DNA of 64,000 nt. Source: Paractinoplanes pyxinae. GTDB taxonomy: Bacteria; Actinomycetota; Actinomycetes; Mycobacteriales; Micromonosporaceae. The position numbers and the translations under genes were made by a program. Positions 35,859-44,691 of the stretch are shown one piece after another. The notes under the pieces were generated by a model. The model worked only from the letters and a program-made list of their open reading frames with translations, ran no database searches and was not told the origin of the DNA. The stretch is from contig NZ_JAPNTZ010000002.1 of the NCBI RefSeq assembly GCF_026626335.1, forward strand, positions 310,001-374,000, read 5' to 3'. Within the stretch, counting starts at the first letter, position 1. Each line of letters starts with the position of its first letter.

Positions 35859-36304
35859 CAGCTGAGGCCGGCGTCCAGCTGCTTCATGACCAGGCGGGCC
35901 TGCGTGAGGATCATGCCCGTGTTCGCCGTCTTGCGGGCGATGACCACCGCGACGATGTCCTGGTTGGCGCTGCGCAGGAAGACGTGCACGTGCGACTCGC
36001 TCTGGGCCAGGAACTCCTGGAAGTAGTGGCGGTCGTCGAGCACGCCGTAGCGGGCCTTGAAGATCTCTTCGATCATCGTCACGTTGCGCCCCTGGAACAG
36101 GTCGAACGTGGCCGCCGCGATGAGGTCGAGCACCTCGCCGGGGTGCTCGTCGAGCGTGTCGGCGGCGAGCAGCATGCCGGTGGACATGTCGACCAGACCG
36201 GCGCCGATGCATTCCGGCACCTGGGCGCGGAACTGCTTGACAGCGTCACCGATCAGCTGGGTCGTGCTCCGGATGCTGAGTCCGGTCTCGTCGACGGCCG
36301 TCAT
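35858..36304 (-). CDS. Roadblock-like protein
   Basis: 148 residues from ATG 36304 in an ATGA overlap with the first gene. The pattern QVPECIGAGLVDMSTGMLLA, DLIAAATFDLFQG and SESHVHVFLRSANQDIVAVVI fits a roadblock/LC7-like sensor fold. No transmembrane segment or enzyme motif is visible. It probably forms a heteromer with the neighbouring members. Confidence 0.7.
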   Translation of the reverse strand: MTAVDETGLSIRSTTQLIGDAVKQFRAQVPECIGAGLVDMSTGMLLAADTLDEHPGEVLDLIAAATFDLFQGRNVTMIEEIFKARYGVLDDRHYFQEFLAQSESHVHVFLRSANQDIVAVVIARKTANTGMILTQARLVMKQLDAGLS

Positions 36305-36672
36305 ACGTCGAGCTCGCTCTCGATCTTGCGCAGCTGGTGGCGGGCCAGGCCGAGGTTGGCGCGGCTCTTGTTCAGCGCGAGGTACAGGAAGAACGCCTCG
36401 TTGCCGCGGCCCTGGAGCAGGCGGATCAGGTGGTACTGCGAGTCCAGCGTGATCAGGATGTCCTCGATGCTGTCGGCCAGGCCGAGCATCTCGAGGGTGC
36501 GGACCTTGGCCCGGATCACGTCGGTGTTGCCGGCGGCGGCGATGTTCATGTCCATGTTCAGGCCGCCACCCATGACGCCCAGCGTGAGGCCGCTGGTGTA
36601 GTCGACGAGCGCCACGCCGATGGCGCCCTCGATCGTCATGGCTTCCTTCAGCGAAGTCTCGATGTTCGCCAC
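36301..36672 (-). CDS. Roadblock-like protein, first gene of the operon
   Basis: 123 residues from GTG 36672, with GGAGG 6 nt upstream. IEGAIGVALVDYTSGLTLGV, DVIRAKVRTLEMLGL and a second strand set DSIEDILITLDSQYHLIRLL are consistent with a roadblock fold, followed by a helical C-terminus. The word ARHQLRKIES near its end resembles an AMARREFGAL-like helix in the 225-residue neighbour, hinting at common origin. Function unknown. Confidence 0.7.
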   Translation of the reverse strand: MANIETSLKEAMTIEGAIGVALVDYTSGLTLGVMGGGLNMDMNIAAAGNTDVIRAKVRTLEMLGLADSIEDILITLDSQYHLIRLLQGRGNEAFFLYLALNKSRANLGLARHQLRKIESELDV

Positions 36673-36957
36673 TTAACTCCTCCTTCTCGTCCCGTCATGG
36701 AAGGGGCTTAGCCCGGGCTGTCGCCGGGCGGCCGGCCGTCACACACGGTCACGAGGAACGGCTTCGTTCTTGATGTCGGGCCCAACAGTGGCACGTCCAA
36801 GATTGCTTGAACACCGATGATCGGGCGGATCACCGCAGGTCAGACCGAAGATCTGCCGGGTTTGCCCGTTGACCCGTCCGGGGTCGTCCGAACGTCGGCG
36901 AAGCGGTCGATTCGTCGGATGGACACGGTTCGGCCGCCCGTCCGCTAGCGACGCACG
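36673..36957. other. Intergenic region between divergent operons
   Basis: This stretch must hold the promoter of the roadblock operon, but no convincing -35/-10 pair was found. No gene or repeat was recognised. The rightward rha promoter and operators follow at 36958-37038. Confidence 0.4.
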
Positions 36958-37038
36958 GGCAACGTTTCAATTGACGACCGCGTCTTGACCGTGAGTGCCA
37001 CAGGCCCGTAATCTGTCGGCAACGTCTGAAACGTTTCA
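36958..37038 (+). promoter_or_regulatory. rhaD-operon promoter with two RhaR-type operators
   Basis: TTGACC (36985-36990) and TAATCT (37009-37014) are 18 nt apart, a strong pair. The perfect palindrome TGAAACGTTTCA at 37027-37038 lies just after the expected transcript start. A half-conserved copy, GGCAACGTTTCA, lies at 36958-36969 upstream of the -35. The pair brackets the promoter and could support looping by a LacI-type dimer or tetramer. Confidence 0.8.
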
Positions 37039-37078
37039 CCACGTGAGCCCAGTTCTGTCAGCAGAGCCGAAGGACACC

Positions 37079-39109
37079 ATGACGAACCCCGCAGTGCGTG
37101 AGCTTCTGGAGCGCAGCAATCGGCTCGGCGCCGACCCGCGCAACACCAACTACGCCGGGGGTAACACCTCGGCCAAGGGCTCCGAGACCGACCCGGTCAC
37201 CGGCGAGCCGGCCGACCTGCTGTGGGTCAAGGGCTCGGGCGGCGACCTCGGCACGCTGACCGAGAAGGGTCTCGCGGTGCTCCGCCTCGACCGGCTGCGG
37301 GCGCTGACCCGCACCTATCCGGGCGTCGAGCGCGAGGACGAGATGGTCGCCGCCTTCGACTACTGCCTGCACGGCCGCGGCGGCGCCGCCCCGTCCATCG
37401 ACACCGCCATGCACGGCCTGGTCGAAGCAACGCACGTCGACCACCTGCACCCCGACTCGGGCATCGCGATCGCCACCGCGGCCGACGGCCCGGCGCTGAC
37501 CAAAGAGATCTTCGGCGACCGGGTGCTGTGGGTGCCGTGGCGCCGGCCCGGCTTCCAGCTCGGCCTCGACATCGCCGCCGTGCAGAAGGCCAACCCGCAG
37601 GCCATCGGCGTCATCCTGGGCGGACACGGCATCACCGCGTGGGGCGCGACCAGCGAGGAGTGTTCGCGGAACTCGCTCGAGATCATCCAGAAGGCCGCGC
37701 AGTATCTGGCCGAGCACGGCCGCGAGAACCCGTTCGGCGCCAAGATCCACGAGACGCTGCCCGCGGAAGAGCAGAAGAGTCGCGCCGCCGCCCTGTTCCC
37801 GGTCCTGCGCGGCCTGGCGTCGACCGACCGCACCCAGGTCGGCCACTTCACCGGCTCCGACGTCGTCCTCGACTTCGTCAACAGCGAACGACTCGGTGAG
37901 CTGGCCGAGAAGGGCACCAGCTGCCCCGACCACTTCCTGCGCACCAAGGTCAAGCCGATGGTGCTCGACACCGCCCCCGACGCCCCGCTCGACGAGGTCG
38001 TCGCCCGTGCCAAAGAGCTGCACGAGGCCTACCGCGACGACTACCGCGGCTACTACGACCGGCACGCCACCGCCGACAGCCCGGCCATCCGCGGCGCCGA
38101 TCCGGCCATCGTGCTGGTGCCCGGCGTCGGCATGTTCTCGTTCGGCGCCAACAAGCAGACGGCCCGCGTCGCCGGCGAGTTCTACGTCAACGCCATCAAC
38201 GTGATGCGCGGCGCCGAGTCGGTGTCGGCCTACGCGCCGATCGACGAGGCCGAGAAGTTCCGCATCGAGTACTGGGCGCTCGAGGAAGCCAAGCTCCAGC
38301 GCATGCCGAAGCCGAAGCCCCTCGCAACCCGGATCGCGTACGTGACCGGCGGTGGCTCGGGCATCGGGCGGGCGATCGCCCTGCGGCTCGCCGCCGAGGG
38401 CGCCTGTGTCATCGTGGCCGACCGCGACGAGCAAGCCGCCCGGAGCGTCGCCGACGAGATCGGCGGCAGTGATGTGGCGCTCGCGGTCCAGGCCGACGTG
38501 ACGAGTGCCGCCGCCATCGAGAAGAGCCTGCAGGAGGCCGTCCTGGCCTTCGGCGGCGTCGACCTGGTGGTCAACAACGCCGGCCTCTCCATCTCGAAGC
38601 CGCTGCTCGAGACGACCGAGCAGGACTGGGACCTGCAGCACGACGTGATGGCCAAGGGCTCGTTCCTGGTGTCGCGCGAGACGGCCCGCATCCTCGTCGC
38701 GCAGGGGCTGGGCGGCGACATCATCTACATCTCCAGCAAGAACTCGATCTTCGCCGGGCCCAACAATGTCGCCTACGGCGCCACCAAGGCCGACCAGGCC
38801 CATCAGGTGCGGCTGCTCGCGGCCGAACTGGGCGCTTACGGCGTACGGGTCAACGGCATCAACCCCGACGGCGTGGTCCGCGGTTCGGGCATCTTCGCCG
38901 GCGGCTGGGGAGCCAAGCGGGCCGCGGTCTACGGCGTGCCGGAAGAGAAGCTGGGCGAGTACTACGCGCAGCGCACGCTGCTCAAGCGCGAGGTGCTGCC
39001 CGAGCACGTGGCCAACGCCGTCTTCGCGCTGACCGGCGGCGACCTGACCCACACGACCGGCCTGCACATCCCGGTCGACGCCGGCGTGGCCGCGGCCTTC
39101 CTGCGATGA
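37079..39109 (+). CDS. rhaD: Bifunctional rhamnulose-1-phosphate aldolase / short-chain dehydrogenase
   Basis: 676 residues from ATG 37079 (GAAGGA 5 nt upstream). Residues 1-400 are a class II aldolase domain (NTNYAGGNTSAKGS, HVDHLHPDSGIA with metal His residues). Residues 418-676 are an SDR domain (AYVTGGGSGIGRAIAL, NNAGLS, catalytic Ser in YISSKNS and YGATK). Relatives split rhamnulose-1-phosphate into DHAP and L-lactaldehyde and then convert lactaldehyde; B. subtilis calls it RhaEW. With lutABC downstream, oxidation to lactate is favoured. Overlaps rhaB by 4 nt. Confidence 0.92.
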   Translation: MTNPAVRELLERSNRLGADPRNTNYAGGNTSAKGSETDPVTGEPADLLWVKGSGGDLGTLTEKGLAVLRLDRLRALTRTYPGVEREDEMVAAFDYCLHGRGGAAPSIDTAMHGLVEATHVDHLHPDSGIAIATAADGPALTKEIFGDRVLWVPWRRPGFQLGLDIAAVQKANPQAIGVILGGHGITAWGATSEECSRNSLEIIQKAAQYLAEHGRENPFGAKIHETLPAEEQKSRAAALFPVLRGLASTDRTQVGHFTGSDVVLDFVNSERLGELAEKGTSCPDHFLRTKVKPMVLDTAPDAPLDEVVARAKELHEAYRDDYRGYYDRHATADSPAIRGADPAIVLVPGVGMFSFGANKQTARVAGEFYVNAINVMRGAESVSAYAPIDEAEKFRIEYWALEEAKLQRMPKPKPLATRIAYVTGGGSGIGRAIALRLAAEGACVIVADRDEQAARSVADEIGGSDVALAVQADVTSAAAIEKSLQEAVLAFGGVDLVVNNAGLSISKPLLETTEQDWDLQHDVMAKGSFLVSRETARILVAQGLGGDIIYISSKNSIFAGPNNVAYGATKADQAHQVRLLAAELGAYGVRVNGINPDGVVRGSGIFAGGWGAKRAAVYGVPEEKLGEYYAQRTLLKREVLPEHVANAVFALTGGDLTHTTGLHIPVDAGVAAAFLR

Positions 39110-40443
39110 CATCCTTCGCCGCGGTCGACCTCGGCGCGTCCAGTGGGCGCGTCATGGTCGGCCGCTTCTCCGACGGCACGATCGAGCTCACCGAGACGTA
39201 CCGGTTCGCCAACGAGCCGGTGCGTATCGGCGGCACCCTGCACTGGGACATCCTCGCGCTGTACCGCGGGGTGCTCGAAGGTCTGCGGAAGGCCGGCCCG
39301 GTCGAGAGCATCGGCATCGACTCGTGGGCCGTCGACTATGGACTGCTGGACGCCTCGGGCGCTCTGCTGGGCAACCCGGTGCACTATCGCGACGGCCGCA
39401 CCGACGGCGTGCGCCTCGACATCGGCGACGAGCAGCTGTACGAGATCACCGGCCTGCAGAAGCTGCCGTTCAACACGATCTATCAGCTGGCCGCCGCTCA
39501 GGGCACCCCGCAGTTCGAGGTGGCGCAGCAGATGCTGCTCGTCCCGGATCTGCTGGCCTACTGGCTGACCGGTGAGATGGGCGCCGAATACACGAACGCC
39601 TCGACGACCGGGCTGCTCGACGTGCGTACGCGGGAATGGTCTTCGCCCTTGATCGCGAAGCTGGGTCTGCGGCCTTCGCTGTTGCCGCCGATCCGCCGGC
39701 CGGGCGACGTGATCGGCGAGTACGACGGCACGAAGGTGGTGGCGGTCGGGTCGCACGACACGGCGTCCGCTGTGGTGGGCGTTCCCGCGGCGGGGGAGAA
39801 CTTCGCGTACATCTCGTGCGGCACCTGGTCCCTGGTCGGTCTGGAACTGCCGGCGCCGGTGCTCAGCGCCGAATCGCGGGCGGCCAACTTCACCAACGAG
39901 GGCGGTGTCGACGGCACGATCCGCTACCTGCGCAACGTGATGGGGCTGTGGCCGCTGCAGGAGTGCATGCGCGAGTGGGGCTCGCCCGACATCGGCGAGC
40001 TGCTGCGGGCGGCGTCCCGCGAGAAGCCGGTGGTGATCGACCTCGACGACCCGGGCTTCATCCCGCCCGGCGCCATGGCCCAGCGGGTGGCCAAGGCGGC
40101 CGGTCTGCCCGCCGACGCGAGCCCGGCCCAGCTGACCCGCTGCATTGTGGACAGTCTGGCCGTGGCTCATCGCAAGGCGGTCGAGCAGGCGCAGCAGTTG
40201 TCCGGGCGGCACGTCGACGCGGTGCACATCGTCGGTGGCGGTGCCCGCAATGAACTGCTCTGCCAGCTGACCGCGGACGCTTGCGGGCTGCCCGTGCTGG
40301 CCGGTCCGGTCGAGGCCACCGCGCTCGGCAACCTGCTGATCCAGGCCCGCGCGGCCGGAGTCGTCGAGGGTGATCTGACGGCGCTGCGCTCGGTCCTGCG
40401 CGACACTCAGCAGGTGGTTCGCTACGAACCCGCGCGGAGGTAG
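39106..40443 (+). CDS. rhaB: Rhamnulokinase
   Basis: 445 residues, FGGY kinase family. The phosphate motif AAVDLGASSGRVMVG opens the protein, with IGIDSWAVDYGLLD, YISCGTWSLVG and the adenosine motif HIVGGGARNELLCQ further on. It phosphorylates L-rhamnulose with ATP to rhamnulose-1-phosphate, the substrate of the aldolase upstream. ATGA overlap with rhaD; lutA follows 3 nt later. Confidence 0.94.
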   Translation: MTSFAAVDLGASSGRVMVGRFSDGTIELTETYRFANEPVRIGGTLHWDILALYRGVLEGLRKAGPVESIGIDSWAVDYGLLDASGALLGNPVHYRDGRTDGVRLDIGDEQLYEITGLQKLPFNTIYQLAAAQGTPQFEVAQQMLLVPDLLAYWLTGEMGAEYTNASTTGLLDVRTREWSSPLIAKLGLRPSLLPPIRRPGDVIGEYDGTKVVAVGSHDTASAVVGVPAAGENFAYISCGTWSLVGLELPAPVLSAESRAANFTNEGGVDGTIRYLRNVMGLWPLQECMREWGSPDIGELLRAASREKPVVIDLDDPGFIPPGAMAQRVAKAAGLPADASPAQLTRCIVDSLAVAHRKAVEQAQQLSGRHVDAVHIVGGGARNELLCQLTADACGLPVLAGPVEATALGNLLIQARAAGVVEGDLTALRSVLRDTQQVVRYEPARR

Positions 40444-40446
40444 CCG

Positions 40447-41184
40447 ATGCGGATAGCCCTGTTCGCGACCTGCCTGGCCGACACGATGTTCCCGGCCGCG
40501 GCCAAGGCGACCGTCCAGCTGCTCGAACGGCTCGGCCACGAGGTCGTCTTCCCGCTCGAGCAGACCTGCTGCGGCCAGATGCACGTCAACACCGGCTATC
40601 AAAGTCAAGCCCTTCCCCTCGTACGTCGTTACGTGCGCACCTTCGAGCCGTGCGACGTGGTGGTGGCGCCCTCGGGCAGCTGTGTCGGCTCGATCCGGCA
40701 CCAGCACGCGATGGTGGCGCGGCAGGCCGGCGACGAGGGGCTGGCCACCGCGGCCGAGGCGGTCGCGGGGCGCACGTACGAGCTCTCCGAGCTGCTGATC
40801 GACGTGCTCGGCGTGGAGGATGTCGGCGCGTATTACCCGCACCGCGTCACGTACCACCCGACCTGCCACTCGCTGCGCGTGCTGCGGGTGGGCGACCGGC
40901 CGCTGCGGCTGCTGCGGAACGTGCGCGGCCTCGACCTGGTCGAACTGCCCGCGGCCGAGCAGTGCTGCGGCTTCGGCGGCACGTTCGCGGTGAAGAACGC
41001 GGACACGTCGAGCGCGATGCTGGCCGACAAGATGCGGCACGTGCTCGAGACCGGGGCCGACGTCTGCACGGCGGGCGACGCCTCGTGCCTCATGCACATC
41101 GGCGGCGGGCTCTCGCGTTCGCGGGCCGGCGTGCGGACGGTTCACCTCGCCGAGATCCTGGCTTCCACAGCGGTGGCCGCATGA
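40447..41184 (+). CDS. lutA: L-lactate utilisation protein LutA (CCG-domain Fe-S protein)
   Basis: 245 residues from ATG 40447, with GGAGG inside the end of rhaB. Two cysteine-rich CCG domains are present (EQTCCGQMHVN and EQCCGFGGTFAVKNAD). LutABC is an iron-sulfur L-lactate dehydrogenase complex at the membrane that yields pyruvate. Its place after rhaD and rhaB fits clearance of lactate formed from lactaldehyde. Confidence 0.92.
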   Translation: MRIALFATCLADTMFPAAAKATVQLLERLGHEVVFPLEQTCCGQMHVNTGYQSQALPLVRRYVRTFEPCDVVVAPSGSCVGSIRHQHAMVARQAGDEGLATAAEAVAGRTYELSELLIDVLGVEDVGAYYPHRVTYHPTCHSLRVLRVGDRPLRLLRNVRGLDLVELPAAEQCCGFGGTFAVKNADTSSAMLADKMRHVLETGADVCTAGDASCLMHIGGGLSRSRAGVRTVHLAEILASTAVAA

Positions 41185-42608
41185 GCACCTTCCTCGGCAT
41201 GCCGGCCCACGCGCCTCGCGGGGTGGGGAATCTGCGCGGCGACGAGCCGTTCCCCGCCGCGGCCCGCACGGCGCTGGCCAACCAGCAGCTGCGCCGCAAC
41301 CTGCAACACGCCACGACGACCATCCGCGGCAAGTCGGGCCGGGTCATCGCCGAGGTGCCCGACTGGCAGGAGCTCCGGTCGGCCGGGTCGGCTCTCAAGA
41401 CGTACACCATGGCGAATTTGCCCCGCCTGCTGGAACAGCTCGAAGAGAAGGTGACGGCCGCGGGCGGGGTCGTGCACTGGGCGGCCGACGCCGAGGAGGC
41501 CAACCGGATCGTCACCGGCCTGATTCGCGAGACCGGCGAACAGCGGGTCATCAAGATCAAGTCGATGGCGACCCAGGAGATCGGGCTCAACGAGGCGCTG
41601 GAAGCGGCCGGGATCGAGCCCGTCGAGACCGACCTGGCCGAACTGATCGTGCAACTGGGCCACGACAAGCCGTCGCACATCCTGGTGCCGGCCATCCACC
41701 GCAACCGGGCCGAGATCCGCGAGATCTTCCTGCGCGAGATGCCGGGCGTGGACCCGGATCTGACCGACAACCCGCCCGAACTGGCGGCGGCCGCGCGGCG
41801 CTATCTGCGCGAGACGTTCCTGTCGACGAAGGTGGCGGTGTCGGGGGCGAACTTCGGGATCGCCGAGACCGGGACGCTGGCCGTGGTCGAGTCGGAGGGC
41901 AACGGCCGCATGTGCCTGACCCTGCCGGACACGCTGATCACGGTGATGGGCATCGAGAAGGTGGTGCCCGCGTGGCAAGACCTCGAGGTGTTCCTGCAGT
42001 TGCTGCCGCGCGCGTCGACCGGGGAGCGGATGAACCCGTATACCTCGATGTGGACCGGTGTGACGCCGGGGGACGGGCCGCAGAACTTCCACCTGGTGCT
42101 GCTCGACAACGGGCGGACGGCCGTTCTGGCCGACGAGGTGGGGCGTTCGGCGCTGCACTGCATCCGGTGCTCGGCCTGCCTCAACGTGTGCCCGGTCTAT
42201 GAGCGTACGGGTGGGCACGCGTACGGGTCGGTCTATCCGGGGCCGATCGGGGCAGTGCTGTCGCCGCAGCTGACCGGGGTCGAGGACAACGCCTCGCTGC
42301 CGTACGCGTCGTCGCTGTGCGGGGCATGCTTCGACGCCTGCCCGGTGAAGATCGACATCCCGTCGATCCTGGTGCACCTGCGGAATCAGGCGCCGCACCC
42401 GCGTACGGAAAAGGCGGCGATGGCCGCGGCGGCGTACACGATGGACCGGCCCCGGCTCTATCAACGCGCGCAGCGGGCCTTTAAGTTGGCGAAGCTGGTG
42501 GGCCGTCGAGGGAAAGGGTTGCCGCCGCCGCTCAACGGGTGGGCGGCCAGCCGTGACCTGCCGGCGCCGCCGGAGGAGTCGTTCCGCGATTGGTGGCGGG
42601 GACGATGA
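41181..42608 (+). CDS. lutB: L-lactate utilisation protein LutB (Fe-S, LUD domain)
   Basis: 475 residues from ATG 41181, ATGA overlap with lutA. An N-terminal LUD domain (about 70-300, with GIAETGTLAVVESEGNGR) is followed by two ferredoxin-type clusters CIRCSACLNVCPVYE and CGACFDACPVKIDIP. It carries electrons in the LutABC lactate oxidation complex. It overlaps lutC by 4 nt. Confidence 0.94.
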   Translation: MSTFLGMPAHAPRGVGNLRGDEPFPAAARTALANQQLRRNLQHATTTIRGKSGRVIAEVPDWQELRSAGSALKTYTMANLPRLLEQLEEKVTAAGGVVHWAADAEEANRIVTGLIRETGEQRVIKIKSMATQEIGLNEALEAAGIEPVETDLAELIVQLGHDKPSHILVPAIHRNRAEIREIFLREMPGVDPDLTDNPPELAAAARRYLRETFLSTKVAVSGANFGIAETGTLAVVESEGNGRMCLTLPDTLITVMGIEKVVPAWQDLEVFLQLLPRASTGERMNPYTSMWTGVTPGDGPQNFHLVLLDNGRTAVLADEVGRSALHCIRCSACLNVCPVYERTGGHAYGSVYPGPIGAVLSPQLTGVEDNASLPYASSLCGACFDACPVKIDIPSILVHLRNQAPHPRTEKAAMAAAAYTMDRPRLYQRAQRAFKLAKLVGRRGKGLPPPLNGWAASRDLPAPPEESFRDWWRGR

Positions 42609-43258
42609 GTAGCCGAGATCTGGTCCTGGGCCGGATCCGCGAGGCATTGTCGGCACCGGACACCCAGCCGTCTTCCGTGCCGGACACCCGAGCCTCCTCC
42701 GCGCCGGGGCTCTCGCGTTCCGCGGCCGTGGACATCCCGCGCGACTATCGCCGCGGCCCGGCTCCCGTTGATCTCGACCTGCTGGTCGAGCGGCTGGTCG
42801 ACTACAAGGCGGTCGTGCATCGCGGGTCGGACATTTCTGTTATAGCGCGGGAAATCATCGGCGACGGCACTCTTGTTGTTCCGCCCGGACTGCCCCCGGA
42901 GTGGATGCCGGCCGAACAGACCCGAGTGGACCACGGTCTCTCGGCCGCCGAAATCGCCGCGGCCGACGGCGTGCTCACCGCCGCCGCGGTCGCGATCGCC
43001 GAGACCGGCACGATCGTGCTCGACGCCTCGCCCGACCAGGGCCGGCGCATCCTCTCGCTCCTGCCCGACCTGCACATCTGCGTGCTGCGCCCGGAGCAGG
43101 TGGTCGCCTCGGTGCCCGAGGCCGTGGCCCGGCTCGACCCCGCACGCCCGCTGACCTGGATCAGCGGCCCGTCCGCGACCAGCGACATCGAGCTCAACCG
43201 GGTCGAGGGGGTGCACGGCCCCCGCAACCTGCACGTCATCCTCCAGGAGGCAGCATGA
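42605..43258 (+). CDS. lutC: L-lactate utilisation protein LutC (LUD domain)
   Basis: 217 residues from ATG 42605, ATGA overlap with lutB. The small LUD domain shows VAIAETGTIVLDASPDQGRR and ISGPSATSDIELNRVEGVHG, the usual nucleotide-site-like signature of LutC. A short Ser/Pro-rich insert near residues 20-45 lies before the conserved part. It completes the LutABC complex. Confidence 0.92.
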   Translation: MSSRDLVLGRIREALSAPDTQPSSVPDTRASSAPGLSRSAAVDIPRDYRRGPAPVDLDLLVERLVDYKAVVHRGSDISVIAREIIGDGTLVVPPGLPPEWMPAEQTRVDHGLSAAEIAAADGVLTAAAVAIAETGTIVLDASPDQGRRILSLLPDLHICVLRPEQVVASVPEAVARLDPARPLTWISGPSATSDIELNRVEGVHGPRNLHVILQEAA

Positions 43259-44670
43259 TCCTCACTCCGAAACCACGCCGGAAGATCCGCATCGGACTCG
43301 TGGCGGGCGGGCTCGGCACGTACTGGCCGCAGTTCCCGCACCTGCTCCCGCAGCTCGAGGAGTCCGCCCGCTACGTCTCCGAGCGCTTCCAGGAGATGGA
43401 CGCCGAGGTCACCGACGTCGGGTTCATCTCGGACGCGCAGGAGGGGGCGGCCGCCGCCGAGAAGCTGCGCCAGGCCGACTGCGACCTGATCGTGCTGTTC
43501 CTGACCACCTATCTGACCTCGTCGATGGTGCTGCCGATCGCCCAGCGCGCGAACAGCCCCGTACTGGTCATCGATCTGCAGCCGACCGAGAAGATGGACC
43601 ACGCCACCTTCGAGACCGGCGCCTGGCTGGCCTATTGCGGGCAGTGCCCGGTGCCCGAGGTCGGCAACCTGTTCCGGCGGGCCGGCATCCCGTTCCGGTC
43701 GGTCACCGGCTGGCTGCGGCAGGAATCGGCGTGGGCGCGCATCTCGCAGTGGATCACCGCGGCCCGCGTACGCGCGGCTTTGCGCACGGCCCGGCACGGA
43801 CTCATGGGTCACCTCTACCCGGGCATGCTCGACGTCTCGACCGACCTGACGCTGCTGCCCACGACCTTCGGCTCGCACGTCGAAGTGCTCGAGTTCGACG
43901 ACTTGCGTGAGCGCACGCTGGCCGTCACCGACGACGAGGTGGCCGAGCGGATGGAGCTGGCCCGCAAGATCTTCGTGCTGGACGACTCGGTGAACGAGGA
44001 CGACTTCGCGTGGGGCGCCCGGGTCTCGGTGGGCCTGGACCGGCTGGCCGACGACTTCGACCTCGACAGCCTGGCCTACTACCACCGCGGGCTGGCCGGC
44101 GAGCAGCACGAGCGGCTGGGCGCGGGCATGATCCTGGGCGCGTCGCTGCTGACCGCGCGCGGCATCCCGGCCACCGGCGAATACGAGTTGCGGACCACCG
44201 TGGCTCAGCTGGCCACCCAGGTCGCCGGGGCGGGCGGGTCTTTCTGTGAGATTCAGGCGCTGAACTTCACCGACAACGTGGTCGAGATGGGCCACGACGG
44301 GCCGGCCCACCTGGCCGTCAGCGCGAAGCAGCCGCTGCTGCGCGGGCTCGGCGTCTATCACGGCAAGCGGGGCTGGGGCGTGAGCGTCGAATTCGACGTG
44401 CGACCGGGGCCGGTGACCCTGCTCGGCCTGGGCCAGGACCGCGACGGCTCGCTGTCGTTCATCGCCGGCGAGGGCACCGTGGTCGATGGTCCGTTGCTGG
44501 CCATCGGCAACACCACGAGCCGGGTCGACTTCGGCCGCGACCCCGGCGAGTGGGTCGACGACTGGAGCGCTTCGGGCGTCGGCCACCACTGGTCACTCTC
44601 GCTCGGGCACCGCGCGGCCGACTACGAGGCGGCGGCCAGTCTGCTCGGTATCGAGTTCCGCCAGGTCTGA
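43255..44670 (+). CDS. L-arabinose / L-fucose isomerase-like protein
   Basis: 471 residues from ATG 43255, ATGA overlap with lutC. The fold and phrases (RIGLVAGGLGTYWPQFP, DCDLIVLFLTTYLTSSMVLP, LNFTDNVVEMGHDGPAHL) match the arabinose/fucose isomerase superfamily, with metal-ligand candidates in EIQAL and GHDGPAH. Such enzymes interconvert aldoses and ketoses. RhaI is already encoded in the other arm, so this may handle L-fucose, L-arabinose or a related sugar through the same RhaB/RhaD route. The substrate is unknown. Confidence 0.8.
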   Translation: MILTPKPRRKIRIGLVAGGLGTYWPQFPHLLPQLEESARYVSERFQEMDAEVTDVGFISDAQEGAAAAEKLRQADCDLIVLFLTTYLTSSMVLPIAQRANSPVLVIDLQPTEKMDHATFETGAWLAYCGQCPVPEVGNLFRRAGIPFRSVTGWLRQESAWARISQWITAARVRAALRTARHGLMGHLYPGMLDVSTDLTLLPTTFGSHVEVLEFDDLRERTLAVTDDEVAERMELARKIFVLDDSVNEDDFAWGARVSVGLDRLADDFDLDSLAYYHRGLAGEQHERLGAGMILGASLLTARGIPATGEYELRTTVAQLATQVAGAGGSFCEIQALNFTDNVVEMGHDGPAHLAVSAKQPLLRGLGVYHGKRGWGVSVEFDVRPGPVTLLGLGQDRDGSLSFIAGEGTVVDGPLLAIGNTTSRVDFGRDPGEWVDDWSASGVGHHWSLSLGHRAADYEAAASLLGIEFRQV

Positions 44671-44691
44671 TCCGGGGTAGTGACGGGTGGC

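Noticed and set aside
34753..36672. Classical conservon (cvnABCD)
   Set aside because: No histidine kinase, DUF742 protein or P-loop GTPase is encoded with the roadblock-like genes.
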